From Lachnospiraceae bacterium (lineage in GTDB: Bacteria; Bacillota; Clostridia; Lachnospirales; Lachnospiraceae): a DNA stretch of 64,000 bases. Under the pieces are notes generated by a model. That model did not search any database. It was given only the letters and a program-made list of their open reading frames with translations, and was not told where the DNA came from. How positions within the stretch are numbered: the first letter of the stretch is position 1; each line of letters starts with the position of its first letter. Of this stretch, positions 34,301-44,034 are shown in pieces. The stretch is from assembly GCA_017622845.1 (NCBI GenBank), contig JAGAQJ010000058.1:37652-101651 (forward strand). Direction: 5' to 3'. The translations under genes and the position numbers were made by a program.

Positions 34301-36926
34301 TGAGAGCATTGATGCAAAGGGCTATTTTAATAACAGCGCCAATTCCTCTGATTTCGCGTACTTTAACAGAGTTTACACGGAGAATACCACAGGAAGTGAC
34401 TGGGGATACACAGTAACAACAGCAGACAGAAGCAATATTAATAACTTCGGAAAAGGCTTAAAAAATGATGTAAGGGCACTATATTCAACATATGAAACAG
34501 CTTCTCCGGATGAAAATACAATAGCCGGTTTGTTCAGTGGATTTTTTGATGAATCAAGCATTGATACAACCCTGAATTCTGCATATACGGCTGCGGAAGG
34601 TTTGATATGGAATACCTATGCTGATCATGCTTATACAGAGAACAATGACAGAGGAAATGACTACCTCACGACAATCAATATGGAGACAGTGGAAAGGCTC
34701 CCTGACTATGCGTTTGACAGTGCTGAAAATCTGAAGGAGCTTACAGTCGGAAGCGCGCTGGACGAGGTTGGTTCACTGCCGTTCAGGGATTGCAAGAGCC
34801 TGAATCAGATTAACACAGGAGACAATACGAAGTATCAGTATGAAAACATGCTGTTTTATGAGAATCAGGGCGATGACACCAATGAGAGTTATCAGATCGT
34901 GCAGTGCCTTGAGGGACGCGGTAAAAATGCAGCAGACGGATACTATGGGTCAACTGTTATAGACAGCTCAACAAATCCAATGCTTGCTAAGGTTACAAGC
35001 ATTGCTGATTATGCCTTCTCAAATACGGAAGAGATTTTGGGAGTGGATTTGAGTGACACATCAGTAAGAAAAATACCTACAGGAACATTTTCTGAATGCG
35101 TAAACCTGAATGAAGTGACATTGCCTTCTACGGTCAGCAGTATTGAGGAGAATGCTTTTGAGGGTGTCAGCGACAATTTTGTAGTTGAGGTTCCGAATCC
35201 ATATTGTGTCATTTCAGACAAAGCGTTTGACTTCGGCAAAACAGGGCATGTTTATATAGAAGGAGTACAGTATATCGATGAGAAGACACAGGAGGAAAGC
35301 CCTTGCTACAATTCCTACCTTCAGCTTGAGAAGATTTACGGAGACCAGATAGATTTTACTCCTTTGGGAAGCACATACACTGTCCGGTTTGTGGATCATG
35401 GACTGAATTTGATTAGAAGTTATGTAGTGGAGAGCGGCGATTCCCTGGAAAATCCTCCTGCAGCGCCGGAAAGAAGCGGTTATACATTTGATACATGGCT
35501 GTGCCTTTCAGGTGATGAGGTTCTAAGCGGAGCAGATACTTATACAAATGTCACTGAGGACAGAACAATTGTCGCTACTTATAAGGAAGACCCCAAGTCG
35601 GTGGTTTCTGATGGTGAAGATTATCAATTGACAGTTGTAAACGGAAGAGCATTAATTGACGGGGCAACCCTGGTTTCAACGTTTCCGACAACAATTAAGG
35701 GAGGAACGAGTGTTACCTTAGTAGCAACGGATGAAACGAATTTTAAGGTTTGGACATCATCTCCCAACACCTATGTGTCTATGCTGTCAGATGCATCTGC
35801 TTACACGACATCATTTACAATGCCGAATGCAAGCGTGACGTTTACTGCAAATTCAGCGAGCGATGGAAGCGGAGGCAATAACGGTAATAACAACGGAAAT
35901 AATAATGGAAACAATAATAATGATGACAACAACGATTCAACCACGAAGTATAAGGTAACTGTCAATTACGGTTCCGGAAGCGGCGAGTATGCAGCAGGCG
36001 ATACCGTTACGATATCGGCATATGCACCGGAGTCATCAAGCAGGGTGTTCTCAAGATGGACAACAAGCGCTTCCGGAGTGAGCTTTGCGAGCGCAACAGC
36101 ATCGACGACAACCTTCGTAATGCCATCCACAGACGTTACGGTTACAGCAAACTACAGGACAAGGTCATCCTCTGATGACGATGATGATGATGATGACAGC
36201 AGCTCATCAAGAAGACCGGGAACCAATACAAGCACGACAACCGTGTCAAACAGACCGGGCAGCTCAACTGCGACAACAGGAACGACAGGTACGGTTTCCA
36301 GCAATACGACTGAAAACACGACCGGGAATACCAATACCGGCAATGATGGCAGTAAGATATATATCACAAAGAATGGCGTATCCAACAAAGATGTGGCATC
36401 TGTTTCGGTAGATGGTTCTACAGACAATTTTATTGTCCGTATTACAGAATCAGAAGAGGCAACTGCAGCAGTTGAGGAGGCGCTGATCAATAGATATGGC
36501 TCCCTCGACGGACTTGCATACTTCCCGATGGATATCTCACTCTATGATGCAACCGGACAAAATAAGATTACGGATACCTATGGTCTGAATATTACAGTGA
36601 CAATGCCGATTCCCGATGTATTGATTCAGTACGGCGGAAATGCCAGGGTAGCGGCAGCAGACAATGGGAATCTGCAGCAGCTTACACCGAAGTTTACCAC
36701 AATTGACGGCATTGCGTGCATTTCCTTTGTACCACCGCATTTTTCACCTTATGTGATTTATGTGGATACCAACAATCTGATTGCAGGACAGACGCTTGAT
36801 GCGACTCCGTCAACCGGGGACCCGATTCATCCTAAGTGGTTTGCGGCAATTGGCATGGCATGTATCTCAATTATCCTGTTTGCAACAAGCGACGGACACA
36901 AGCGGAGAAAGTATACAGCAGCATAA
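31383..36926 (+). CDS. giant BspA-like LRR cell-wall-anchored surface protein
   Basis: An 1847-residue secreted protein. The start is the ATG at 31383 with GGGGAG upstream, followed by a KKKK-rich signal peptide (about 1-45). Blocks of LRR_5 repeats (IGASAFENSKLRRVDI, IGAGAFAEAPSLHDVTF, IPTGTFSECVNLNEVTL) occupy much of residues 370-1290, followed by a Listeria-Bacteroides repeat and two divergent InlB-type repeats (about 1335-1600) split by Asn/Gly-rich linkers, an Asp8 run and a Ser/Thr-rich spacer. The C-terminus has TPSTG at 1808-1812, a hydrophobic helix and KRRKY tail, a sorting signal for the adjacent sortase. Probable adhesin or matrix protein; ligand unknown. Confidence 0.9.
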   Translation: MTKSKKKKNYKLRRRVKRTIASVIMVMAVVVAAIPVENLGTMQAASANAESVDLRYTDDMGDTAAYPQIYAEDDYEDDFSDTYSVSVERVDDGAFTDLFIAYKRNDGGNNAMVKESTLSNSVTSLDIGEQEYYDYVQLSSEYIGAVTDTYKDTELSLEFGDDTTSSYNAATASIGSNTYSLDAITLKKLKATPNSRTFTTSPSLTGSYSEAQGYTNYDVNLSVEELYHECWLTKYNNQISAIETYNRNIDEALNTLTGIQTRVNAGTATIADVDRWQEIAASVSSGSLNEEYTGAKTLSNRINAFPTADNGLNSVVDYIIRNCCYATTSNTLKNYSLVKLNTSDGYDVYVPQVNAGANKVGTQNLDDDGYLVSGYVNIIGIASNAFNGTYLQDLTIPSTVKFIGASAFENSKLRRVDIDVTSCAIIGAKAFADSASLATLTFSGPDSVLETIDKQAFANTVLTSVTIPGSVTQIGAGAFAEAPSLHDVTFSDNGRAYDLEIGAYAFYDCYGLGQINFPESSKQYQIEKAAFAVASGRTTSGLGAFAFPANNTAINYGGSESDEGQYDYILANRTGLLTVTFPERLTGNYNIPDNTLAGCTQLEHVTFPTGAYTAKYDPKELFQSVYNDNFYVEGPKTGATSSSIAEPRSITWIAKAGKLDDSTYNLTTVPYKFEDADGTHFEIGVMEDEKASEPSYVARIDVIDGTSNAVLAKYSAYNNTKPAHNIPITIPARVGEYTVVEIGENCFDDDIKSYIYKLIIQDGSIQRIADSAFEGMPQLQWVEIGDAVESIGANAFADCPKLENVVFSQTRTSTFGADDETYWQELTIGENAFQTGSDYLTFHGAINENYAPFQLAMSEDSANMTATKSQICYKTDAPLHLTVIRNNGDKDGTDQGKATLIDYPHYEEIDTLNADLVKKLSEQYQITDYSITDKFESVNGVRTVAEYANAEAMDEDENAVVLQTLNMVLPSGIESIDAKGYFNNSANSSDFAYFNRVYTENTTGSDWGYTVTTADRSNINNFGKGLKNDVRALYSTYETASPDENTIAGLFSGFFDESSIDTTLNSAYTAAEGLIWNTYADHAYTENNDRGNDYLTTINMETVERLPDYAFDSAENLKELTVGSALDEVGSLPFRDCKSLNQINTGDNTKYQYENMLFYENQGDDTNESYQIVQCLEGRGKNAADGYYGSTVIDSSTNPMLAKVTSIADYAFSNTEEILGVDLSDTSVRKIPTGTFSECVNLNEVTLPSTVSSIEENAFEGVSDNFVVEVPNPYCVISDKAFDFGKTGHVYIEGVQYIDEKTQEESPCYNSYLQLEKIYGDQIDFTPLGSTYTVRFVDHGLNLIRSYVVESGDSLENPPAAPERSGYTFDTWLCLSGDEVLSGADTYTNVTEDRTIVATYKEDPKSVVSDGEDYQLTVVNGRALIDGATLVSTFPTTIKGGTSVTLVATDETNFKVWTSSPNTYVSMLSDASAYTTSFTMPNASVTFTANSASDGSGGNNGNNNGNNNGNNNNDDNNDSTTKYKVTVNYGSGSGEYAAGDTVTISAYAPESSSRVFSRWTTSASGVSFASATASTTTFVMPSTDVTVTANYRTRSSSDDDDDDDDSSSSRRPGTNTSTTTVSNRPGSSTATTGTTGTVSSNTTENTTGNTNTGNDGSKIYITKNGVSNKDVASVSVDGSTDNFIVRITESEEATAAVEEALINRYGSLDGLAYFPMDISLYDATGQNKITDTYGLNITVTMPIPDVLIQYGGNARVAAADNGNLQQLTPKFTTIDGIACISFVPPHFSPYVIYVDTNNLIAGQTLDATPSTGDPIHPKWFAAIGMACISIILFATSDGHKRRKYTAA

Positions 36927-36956
36927 AAGGCACAAAGCAAATTAAAGGAGACCGAT

Positions 36957-38945
36957 ATGAAGAGAACACATATAGCTATTACAGGCATAGCAATACTGGG
37001 AATCCTTGCTCTTGTGACGGTTGCCAGAGGAATTGGCGGCAGTGTTTCAGCTGCCGGGGACGAAAGCTTTCGGATTAATGGAACAACATTGACAAGGTAT
37101 CTGGGAACTGACACATTTGTCAGTATTCCGGATACTGTCACAACGATAGGTGATGAAGCTTTTTCAGGGAATCAGACGCTCACAAGCGTCTCAATCCCTG
37201 ACTCTGTCACAGCAATATCTTACAATGCATTTAAGAACTGTACAGCACTTACAGGAATTCATATTCCGGATACCGTCACAAAAGTTGGACCCGGAGCGTT
37301 CGAGGGCTGCACTGCACTGACCTCTGTCGAGATTGGGAAAAACGTAAGTTCGTGGGGAACGGGAGTGTTTATCAATTGTGACAGTCTGGCAGCAGTATCA
37401 ATTGACCGGGACAATGAGTATCTTACTTATTACAACGGTGCGATTTACAATGGAAATATGACCATGCTTTATCAGGTTCTTCCGGCACGCAGCGGAGAGA
37501 ATTATGTGATGCCTGAGACAGTGAAGGATATAGATGCCTATGCGTTTTGGAACCTGCAAAACACAAAAAATGTTATGATTTCTTCCGGCGTTGAAAAGAT
37601 ACCCAGGTATTCCATGTCAAACATGGGAACTGTGGAAAACGTTGTAATTCAAAGCGGAACGTCAGGAATTGATGGGAAGGCTTTTGCTGATAACACAGCA
37701 TTAAAGCAGACAGCAGTGCCGGCATCAGTGACAGATATTGATAAACAGGCATTTTCCGGCTGCGATTCCATGAAAATATATACAAGTAAATCCAGTGCTG
37801 CTGATACCTTTGGTAAGAACAATCAGATCGAAGTCATTTATCAGGCAGAGTATCCGGATGATTTTATGGACAGCAATCCTGGACTTGAGGAGATGCCTAA
37901 TGTCGGAGAAGAGACGGATGCTTCTGTATCAACGGATACAGCAGCGTCAACAGCAGAAGAGCCGTCAACGGATGGAAATGGCGATACGGCTGATGCGGCT
38001 CAGACGAGCAGTCAGACTCAGGATTCTTCTGATGGTTTTCAGAGTACAGACGGTTATGTCCACCCGCTTGATGTACCGGAGAATGACAATGTGAAAGGCA
38101 AGACTGTAATTGTAGCGGGAAAGGCTGTCTTTTTGATGAATAATCATGAAGAACAGGTATATGGAATACCGGAAGGCGTTCATGCAAAGGTTTTAACACA
38201 GGAACAGGCTGCGGCTGAGGAGAAGGATACAGAACGTGCGGATGAAGAGGGCAGTACTGAAAGTGCATCTGAAGAGGGCAGTGCAGAAAGTGCATCTGAG
38301 GATCAATCAGAGAACGAAACAGAAACGTCAGAGGTTAAGAATACAATTAGTGTGAATCATCAGGTAAATGCAAATGCAGACAATGTGTATATTCCGCATA
38401 GAAAATTCTATCAGCAAAAAAGTCTGACGAGTTATGAAATCAAGGATACAATTACGAAAATAGGACGATTGGCATTCGCTGAAAGCGGTCTGAAAGCCAT
38501 TGAGATACCAGACAGTGTCACTGAGATTGAGTATGGAGCGTTTATGTCATGTCCGGACCTTACAGATGTAACGATTGCCGACAGTGTTACTGATATTGGG
38601 GCAAAAGCATTTGAAGGAACAGCCTGGCTGAAGAATTGGAAGGCGGGAGACAGCTCAGGCGGAGACAGTGATTTTCTGGTTGTGGGAGATGGAATCCTTC
38701 TGGCATACAGGGGGAGCGAAGCACATGTGGTAATACCTGACGGAATAAAACAGATCGGTGCTGAGGTATTTAAAGGACATACAGAAATTCTTGATGTGTC
38801 AGTGCCGTCATCTGTTTATAAAATCGGTGCCGAAGCATTCAGAAATTGCAGTGCACTGACGGGATTGACCGGCTGTGAAGGACTGGAGATAGTTATCAGA
38901 AGTGCATTTTACGGAACGCAGATTTCAGAAAGTGAATTTAGTTAA
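36957..38945 (+). CDS. BspA-like LRR protein with acidic repeat linker
   Basis: A 662-residue protein with an N-terminal signal or anchor helix (about 5-28), a first LRR_5 block (about 45-280, with IPDTVTTIGDEAFSGNQTL and repeats), a low-complexity Ser/Thr/Glu linker (about 300-460, including tandem EEGSTESAS units) and a second LRR block to the end. There is no cell-wall sorting motif, so it is either membrane-tethered through its N-terminus or released. It starts 30 bases after the giant LRR gene with AAGGAG upstream, in the same operon. Confidence 0.88.
   Translation: MKRTHIAITGIAILGILALVTVARGIGGSVSAAGDESFRINGTTLTRYLGTDTFVSIPDTVTTIGDEAFSGNQTLTSVSIPDSVTAISYNAFKNCTALTGIHIPDTVTKVGPGAFEGCTALTSVEIGKNVSSWGTGVFINCDSLAAVSIDRDNEYLTYYNGAIYNGNMTMLYQVLPARSGENYVMPETVKDIDAYAFWNLQNTKNVMISSGVEKIPRYSMSNMGTVENVVIQSGTSGIDGKAFADNTALKQTAVPASVTDIDKQAFSGCDSMKIYTSKSSAADTFGKNNQIEVIYQAEYPDDFMDSNPGLEEMPNVGEETDASVSTDTAASTAEEPSTDGNGDTADAAQTSSQTQDSSDGFQSTDGYVHPLDVPENDNVKGKTVIVAGKAVFLMNNHEEQVYGIPEGVHAKVLTQEQAAAEEKDTERADEEGSTESASEEGSAESASEDQSENETETSEVKNTISVNHQVNANADNVYIPHRKFYQQKSLTSYEIKDTITKIGRLAFAESGLKAIEIPDSVTEIEYGAFMSCPDLTDVTIADSVTDIGAKAFEGTAWLKNWKAGDSSGGDSDFLVVGDGILLAYRGSEAHVVIPDGIKQIGAEVFKGHTEILDVSVPSSVYKIGAEAFRNCSALTGLTGCEGLEIVIRSAFYGTQISESEFS
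38244..38297. repeat. 27-bp tandem repeat (2 units) in the LRR linker
   Basis: Two adjacent in-frame 27-base units (38244-38270, 38271-38297) encode EEGSTESAS and EEGSAESAS. Copy number may vary by slippage. Confidence 0.75.
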
Positions 38946-38959
38946 GAGGAGAAAACATA

Positions 38960-40339
38960 ATGCAGAAGCTTTTTTGGGGAATGGTGGCCGGGTGTACGAT
39001 TGCATTTGGAATCCTGCTGTATATCTATTTCAATAATACAGGAGTAATCGGGGCAGAACCGGAGACTTCTACAGAGCTTGCGTCGGAGACAGAAGCGGTG
39101 ACGGAGACGGAAGACGAGCTGGCAGCAAATGATGGAGAGTTCCCCTCGGATATTCAGTCTATGATTGCAGATTCCCAGAGTAAGTATGCAGATGCCATGA
39201 GTGTATTTGAGGATGAATCAGAGGCGGCGGCTTCAGGAGAGCAGGAGGAAGCAAATACGACTCAATCCACCACAGCTACTACGACAGGAAATGATAGGAA
39301 GACAAATGGTGCAGTAGATGAAAACAGAAATGACAACCATGCGTATTTTCTTGAAAATCCTACGGAGGAGGAATCGCAGTCAGAAGAGTCAAGCGCAGTG
39401 CAGGAATCAGAGAATAAAAAAGATGACGAGTATGAGTATATTCTCTATCCGGATCATGCTGCCATCAGAAAATATGTCGGGTCAGAGGCAGCCCTTGATG
39501 TACCGGATATCATTGATGGCCAGCCGGTGACAGAAATTATGGATTCGGCATTTGCAAGCTCCAAGACGCTTGTCCGTGTATCCTTACCGGATTCTGTACA
39601 GAAAATAGGAAAAAATGTTTTTAAAAGCTCAGAGCTTTTGGTCGAGGTCAGCCTTCCTGACAATTTGACAGAGATCGGTGAGGGTGCCTTTGACAGCTGT
39701 TCGAAGCTGGCAAGGATTAATATTCCTGACGGAGTGACTGCCATTGGCAGGAAGACATTCAACGAGTGCAGTGAGCTTCGGGCGATTTCCCTGCCGGATG
39801 ACATTGTTACAATTGAAGATCAGGCATTTTATAATTGTGCGAAGATGGAGCTGACCAAGCTGCCGTCTGCATTGAAGACAGTAGGAAAGGAAGCTTTTTA
39901 TGACTGCGCATCAATGGCATTGACAAAGTGGCCGGGTGAATTGGAAGTACTGGGTGAAAGTGCATTTGAAGGCTGTACGGCTATAGAAGAGGTAAGGCTT
40001 CCATCTACCATGCGCAGAATGCTGCCCGGCACATTTACAGGGTGTACCGGAATTACGGCGCTTACAATCAGGTCAGGAATTGAGGCGATACCGGAATCGG
40101 CATTCAGCGGTTGTACAGGAATCACAGAACTGACGATACCAAGGTCCGTGCTTAGTATCGGAGACAATGCATTTAACGGCTGTACTGCTTTGGCAAGCGT
40201 TACGATACCCAAGAACACTATCAGCATCGGTGCATCGGCATTTGCAGGATGCAGCTTTACGGATGTGACAATTAATAAGAAGTGTTCTTATCAGGAAAGT
40301 TCTTTCCCATTTACGATTACTGAGGATAATTATTACTAA
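38960..40339 (+). CDS. membrane-anchored BspA-like LRR protein
   Basis: A 459-residue protein. An N-terminal membrane helix (about 4-27, without a clear cleavage site) is followed by a Glu/Ser/Thr-rich stalk (about 30-155) and a continuous LRR_5 solenoid (about 160-455) with units such as DSVQKIGKNVFKSSELLVEV and DGVTAIGRKTFNECSELRAI. It ends within a final repeat and has no sorting signal. AGAGGAG precedes the ATG 14 bases after the previous stop codon. The three LRR proteins thus differ in anchoring: wall-sorted, uncertain, and membrane-anchored. Confidence 0.88.
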   Translation: MQKLFWGMVAGCTIAFGILLYIYFNNTGVIGAEPETSTELASETEAVTETEDELAANDGEFPSDIQSMIADSQSKYADAMSVFEDESEAAASGEQEEANTTQSTTATTTGNDRKTNGAVDENRNDNHAYFLENPTEEESQSEESSAVQESENKKDDEYEYILYPDHAAIRKYVGSEAALDVPDIIDGQPVTEIMDSAFASSKTLVRVSLPDSVQKIGKNVFKSSELLVEVSLPDNLTEIGEGAFDSCSKLARINIPDGVTAIGRKTFNECSELRAISLPDDIVTIEDQAFYNCAKMELTKLPSALKTVGKEAFYDCASMALTKWPGELEVLGESAFEGCTAIEEVRLPSTMRRMLPGTFTGCTGITALTIRSGIEAIPESAFSGCTGITELTIPRSVLSIGDNAFNGCTALASVTIPKNTISIGASAFAGCSFTDVTINKKCSYQESSFPFTITEDNYY

Positions 40340-40465
40340 AATAATGATAAACGTTCGTGCAGCTCTGATGCGTTAAAATCTGCTGCAGTCATATCCGCAG
40401 TATGGATTTGTATTATTACAGGCTGATGCATGCTGCAGGCTTGCAAATAGTGGAGGTGACAGAAT

Positions 40466-41407
40466 TTGAAAAATGGATTCAAAAGGAAAATGGCAGCGGT
40501 GCTGTCTGCAGCGGCAGTGCTGTTTACAGCTGCAGGTACGGATACGGTAAGCTATGCACAGGGACCGACTTATACAGCAATGCAGGATGTATACTATACA
40601 AAAGATAATTGCATAGTATACGCGGAACCTACCTATACGTCAACCGTACTTACAACAATCGGTGCCAATATTCCGGTTCAGGTAATCGGCGCTTATTCCA
40701 ATGGCTGGTATCGAATTAACATTGGTGTTATCTGCTATGTAAAGATGGACTCCGTTACCTCGGCAGGAGCAATCGGACTGCCGACGAATACGGACAGCCA
40801 GATATTAGATGCACAGAAAACAGCCGCAGAACTGGGGTATGAGTTTGTGTATCTGAAATTGAATAAACAAAAGGCAATCCAAAAGGACATCTTCAACAGC
40901 TATATCGGGGAAAAAGTAATCCTTTATGCAAAAATTGATGATGAATTGGGTGTTTCCTTCAAAATGCTTTATAATGATAAAGTAAATAAGGATATCAGCC
41001 TGAACTACACAAAGACAGCTTCTGTCAACCAATTGGGTGAGCGGAGTGTGGAATTTGTACTGGAGGACCCGACAGAGTTGAAGGGACAGATTGCTATTTT
41101 TCAGTTCAAGGAAGGATATGATAAGTCGGTTACCATTTTGCCGGTTGATTTAGATACGAACGATTATGTCGAGATGAACACATACTACACGGAATTCAGC
41201 GAGTTTGCTTACGCTCCGGTTACGCAGGTTGCCAGTATGCAGATTGTGGAGGTGGAGATCACAAATTCACTCTCCGATAATCAGAGAGCGATTATGGCGG
41301 ATCACAGACAGGGCATTAAGTACCAGAGCGATGATACCAGCGAATACAGGAGCAGCATTCACAGCAGGCTCCGCAGGGATACAGAATACGTAGATTACAA
41401 CTATTAA
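40466..41407 (+). CDS. secreted SH3-domain protein
   Basis: A 313-residue secreted protein starting at TTG (40466), chosen because GGAGGTGA lies 7-8 bases upstream and the product then begins with a normal signal peptide (MKNGFKRKMAAVLSAAAVLF, cleaved near residue 32). Residues about 40-100 form a bacterial SH3 domain (NCIVYAEPTYTSTVLTTIGA, GWYRINIGVICYVKMD), typical of peptidoglycan or wall binding. The rest is not recognised. It is the last gene of the LRR operon, closed by a terminator. Confidence 0.8.
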   Translation: MKNGFKRKMAAVLSAAAVLFTAAGTDTVSYAQGPTYTAMQDVYYTKDNCIVYAEPTYTSTVLTTIGANIPVQVIGAYSNGWYRINIGVICYVKMDSVTSAGAIGLPTNTDSQILDAQKTAAELGYEFVYLKLNKQKAIQKDIFNSYIGEKVILYAKIDDELGVSFKMLYNDKVNKDISLNYTKTASVNQLGERSVEFVLEDPTELKGQIAIFQFKEGYDKSVTILPVDLDTNDYVEMNTYYTEFSEFAYAPVTQVASMQIVEVEITNSLSDNQRAIMADHRQGIKYQSDDTSEYRSSIHSRLRRDTEYVDYNY

Positions 41408-41422
41408 AAGCATACAAGCGAA

Positions 41423-41462
41423 AAGAGGGTATAAGATTTAAGTAATCTTATATCTTCTTTTT
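41423..41462 (+). terminator. intrinsic terminator closing the sortase/LRR operon
   Basis: A 16-bp stem with G-U wobbles (AAGAGGGTATAAGATT with AATCTTATATCTTCTT) and a T run, 16 bases after the SH3-protein stop codon. Confidence 0.85.
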
Positions 41463-41472
41463 CATGTATAGG

Positions 41473-41501
41473 TTGAAACTTTAAATAAGGTATGGTATGA
41501 T
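41473..41501 (+). promoter_or_regulatory. sigma-A promoter of the ABC/CARDB exporter operon
   Basis: TTGAAA, 17 bases, TATGAT, about 80 bases before the ABC ATPase ATG. Confidence 0.65.
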
Positions 41502-41583
41502 TTTTACAATAAGCGTATTAACTGTATTAATTCAAGCAATACAGTTGGAGTATGAGTGATATCAAATAATATAGGGGGATGAA

Positions 41584-42333
41584 ATGGCTAAGACAGTTAA
41601 AGAAAAAAGCAGACCTGTTATTACCGTAAAGGATTTGTATAAGGTATACCGCATCGGTGAGAACCGGGTACGTGCTTTAAACGGCGTGAGCTTTAGTATC
41701 AACCGCGGTGAATTTTGTGCCATTGTAGGAACCTCGGGCTCAGGAAAATCGACTCTTTTGAATATGCTTGCAGGGCTTGAAAAACCGACAAAGGGTGAAA
41801 TCGTCATAGTGGGTGAGCATATGGAAACAAAGAACGAAAACCAGCTTGTCCGGTTCAGACGGGAGCATATCGGTTTCATTTTCCAGTCGTTTAATTTAAT
41901 GGGAACGATGAATGCAGTAGAAAATGTAGCGCTTCCGTTAACGTTTCAAGGCGTGTCTAAGAGAGAACGGACCAAGCGGGCTAAGAAAATGGTACATATG
42001 GTAGGGCTTGATAAATACTGGGATCACAGACCCAATCAGATGTCAGGCGGACAGCAGCAGAGAGTTGGTGTTGCGAGGGCGCTGGTGGTGAATCCTGAAA
42101 TTATATTTGCGGACGAGCCGACCGGAAATCTGGATTCGAATACATCAAGGGAAATTATGAACCTGATGCAGAGCGTAGTCAGAGAGCAGAACAAGACGCT
42201 CATCATGGTAACACATGACAATACGCTGGCGGGTTTTGCTGACAAAATTATCCGCATTGTTGACGGTAAGATTGTTGATATGGTCGACAACACGCAAAAT
42301 AAAGAGGAAAGCGCAGCAGGGGAAAAAAGTTAG
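41584..42333 (+). CDS. ABC transporter ATP-binding protein (MacB/LolD type)
   Basis: A 249-residue ATPase of the MacB/LolD group. Walker A is GTSGSGKST (about residues 49-57), the Q-loop is FIFQSFNL, the signature MSGGQQQRV, Walker B IIFADEP, and the H-loop VTHD. AGGGGG precedes the ATG. It is followed by a CARDB-type exoprotein and an FtsX-type permease, the pair it should drive. The MacB group mostly performs mechanotransmission or lipoprotein/peptide export rather than classic import. Confidence 0.95.
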   Translation: MAKTVKEKSRPVITVKDLYKVYRIGENRVRALNGVSFSINRGEFCAIVGTSGSGKSTLLNMLAGLEKPTKGEIVIVGEHMETKNENQLVRFRREHIGFIFQSFNLMGTMNAVENVALPLTFQGVSKRERTKRAKKMVHMVGLDKYWDHRPNQMSGGQQQRVGVARALVVNPEIIFADEPTGNLDSNTSREIMNLMQSVVREQNKTLIMVTHDNTLAGFADKIIRIVDGKIVDMVDNTQNKEESAAGEKS

Positions 42334-42345
42334 GAGGACAATAAA

Positions 42346-44034
42346 ATGAAAAAGATGAGAAAAATATTAATATTGATGCTGACAGCGCTGATGCTGTGCG
42401 GAAATGCACTGACAGTCTGTGCGGATGAAACGGACAGCACAGATTCCGATTACGGAAGCCCCAGTGACCAGTATGCGTCAGACGAGTGGAAGGACCAGAT
42501 CAGGGCGGAGCTGAATCGTCATTATACGGACCTCAAGATGCGCTACAAGCTTACAGAAGAAAAGCTCAGCCGCATGGACAAGATTTACAACAGCGCTATG
42601 ACATACATGAAAAATGCGGGGCTGACGATGAGTGAGCTGACCGCATATGAGGCTGAGGTAGAGGGATATTTATCAGAGATTGCACAGGAGAGCACGACGG
42701 GAACCGAGAAATTTCTTATGCTTTCCAATGAAGTGCCTATTCTGCAGGCAAATTATAGTGAGCAGACCTTTGTGGTATTATCCTTTATCAACCTTGGAAA
42801 GGTAGATATCACAGATGTTGTTGTTACCCCGACCGTATCAAATGACAGGACAAAATGGCCTTTTGACATCAATCAGGCATATGATGCACAGTGCATCCAG
42901 ATTGTACAGGCAGCAAGCGATACCGTAGATGCTTACAACAAGCGTATGGATATCGGATGGCTTTTTACCGTCAGAAGCGATGTGCTTACAGGCTGTTATC
43001 CGCTGACCTTCCATGCCACCTACTATCAGAATGGTGAACTTGTGGAGACAGATGTCACGACATATATTAATATAAAAGGCGCTGATCCCAAGAAGAAATT
43101 AATTGAGGACACAGATGATGACCAGGTTTCCAATCCCCGTATCATTGTAACAGGGTACAGCACTGAGCCGGAGGTGGTTTATGCAGGTTCCACCTTTAAA
43201 CTGACCGTGAGCGTAAAAAATACATCCAGGCAGACGGCTGTCGAAAATGTACTTTTTAATATGGAAGCGACAGTAGAGGGAAAAGACGCAGATGCTACTT
43301 ATGCAGCATTTCTGCCGACTTCAGGTTCAAGTTCTGTATATACAGAGCGCATTGCTCCGGGTGAGACTTACAATATGACGATTGAAATGGAAGCAAAATC
43401 AGACCTTTCCCAGAAGCCGTATGTTCTGACAGTAAACATGAAATATGATACCGACGAACAGATAAATCTTTCTGACACTGCCAAAGTCTCTGTTCCGATT
43501 AAACAGGAGGCAAAGCTTGATACCGGTACAGCAGAAGTTATGCCGGAGTCCATTGCAGTAGGCGAACAGTCGAATGTGATGTTCAGCGTCTTTAACACCG
43601 GTAAGACAACACTTTACAATGTAAAGATTACTTATGAGAGCGATACAGTGGAAAGCGGTGTCACATATCTTGGAAACGTATCTCCGGGAGCAACAGGGAA
43701 TGTTGATTCAATGCTGACCGGCATTGCGCCGGACACAGGCGAAGGCGTGGTAAAGGCAGTTATTACATACGAGGATGAGGCAGGCAATGAATCGCGCTTT
43801 GAGAAGGATATTAATCTATATGTATATGAGATGACCTTTGATGACAATATGGCGGATGAGATGCCTGTAGAACCAGTGGAGCCTGTAAAAGAAGGGCTTC
43901 CGGTGATAGCGGTTGTTGGTATCGTGGCTGCTGTAATTGTTGTGATTATTGTGATTGCGGTAATCATTTCAAAAAGGAGAAAAGCAAAGAAGCATAAGGA
44001 AGACATGGATTTGCTGGACGAGGATGATGTATAA
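42346..44034 (+). CDS. membrane-anchored CARDB-type extracellular accessory protein
   Basis: A 562-residue protein with a signal peptide (about 1-28), a helical segment (about 45-115), and CARDB/immunoglobulin-like beta domains (around PEVVYAGSTFKLTVSVKNTS and PESIAVGEQSNVMFSVFNTG), then a Pro/Glu stalk, a C-terminal membrane helix (about 520-541) and a Lys/Arg then acidic tail. It sits between an ABC ATPase and an FtsX-type permease, its stop overlapping the permease start (TAATG). It is probably the extracellular subunit of that transporter. The cargo is unknown. Confidence 0.8.
   Translation: MKKMRKILILMLTALMLCGNALTVCADETDSTDSDYGSPSDQYASDEWKDQIRAELNRHYTDLKMRYKLTEEKLSRMDKIYNSAMTYMKNAGLTMSELTAYEAEVEGYLSEIAQESTTGTEKFLMLSNEVPILQANYSEQTFVVLSFINLGKVDITDVVVTPTVSNDRTKWPFDINQAYDAQCIQIVQAASDTVDAYNKRMDIGWLFTVRSDVLTGCYPLTFHATYYQNGELVETDVTTYINIKGADPKKKLIEDTDDDQVSNPRIIVTGYSTEPEVVYAGSTFKLTVSVKNTSRQTAVENVLFNMEATVEGKDADATYAAFLPTSGSSSVYTERIAPGETYNMTIEMEAKSDLSQKPYVLTVNMKYDTDEQINLSDTAKVSVPIKQEAKLDTGTAEVMPESIAVGEQSNVMFSVFNTGKTTLYNVKITYESDTVESGVTYLGNVSPGATGNVDSMLTGIAPDTGEGVVKAVITYEDEAGNESRFEKDINLYVYEMTFDDNMADEMPVEPVEPVKEGLPVIAVVGIVAAVIVVIIVIAVIISKRRKAKKHKEDMDLLDEDDV

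Noticed and set aside
40402-40608. A 68-codon frame with its own ATG before the SH3 protein
   Set aside because: It overlaps the SH3-protein gene in another frame, has no signal peptide or family similarity, and the TTG start at 40466 has the ribosome binding site.
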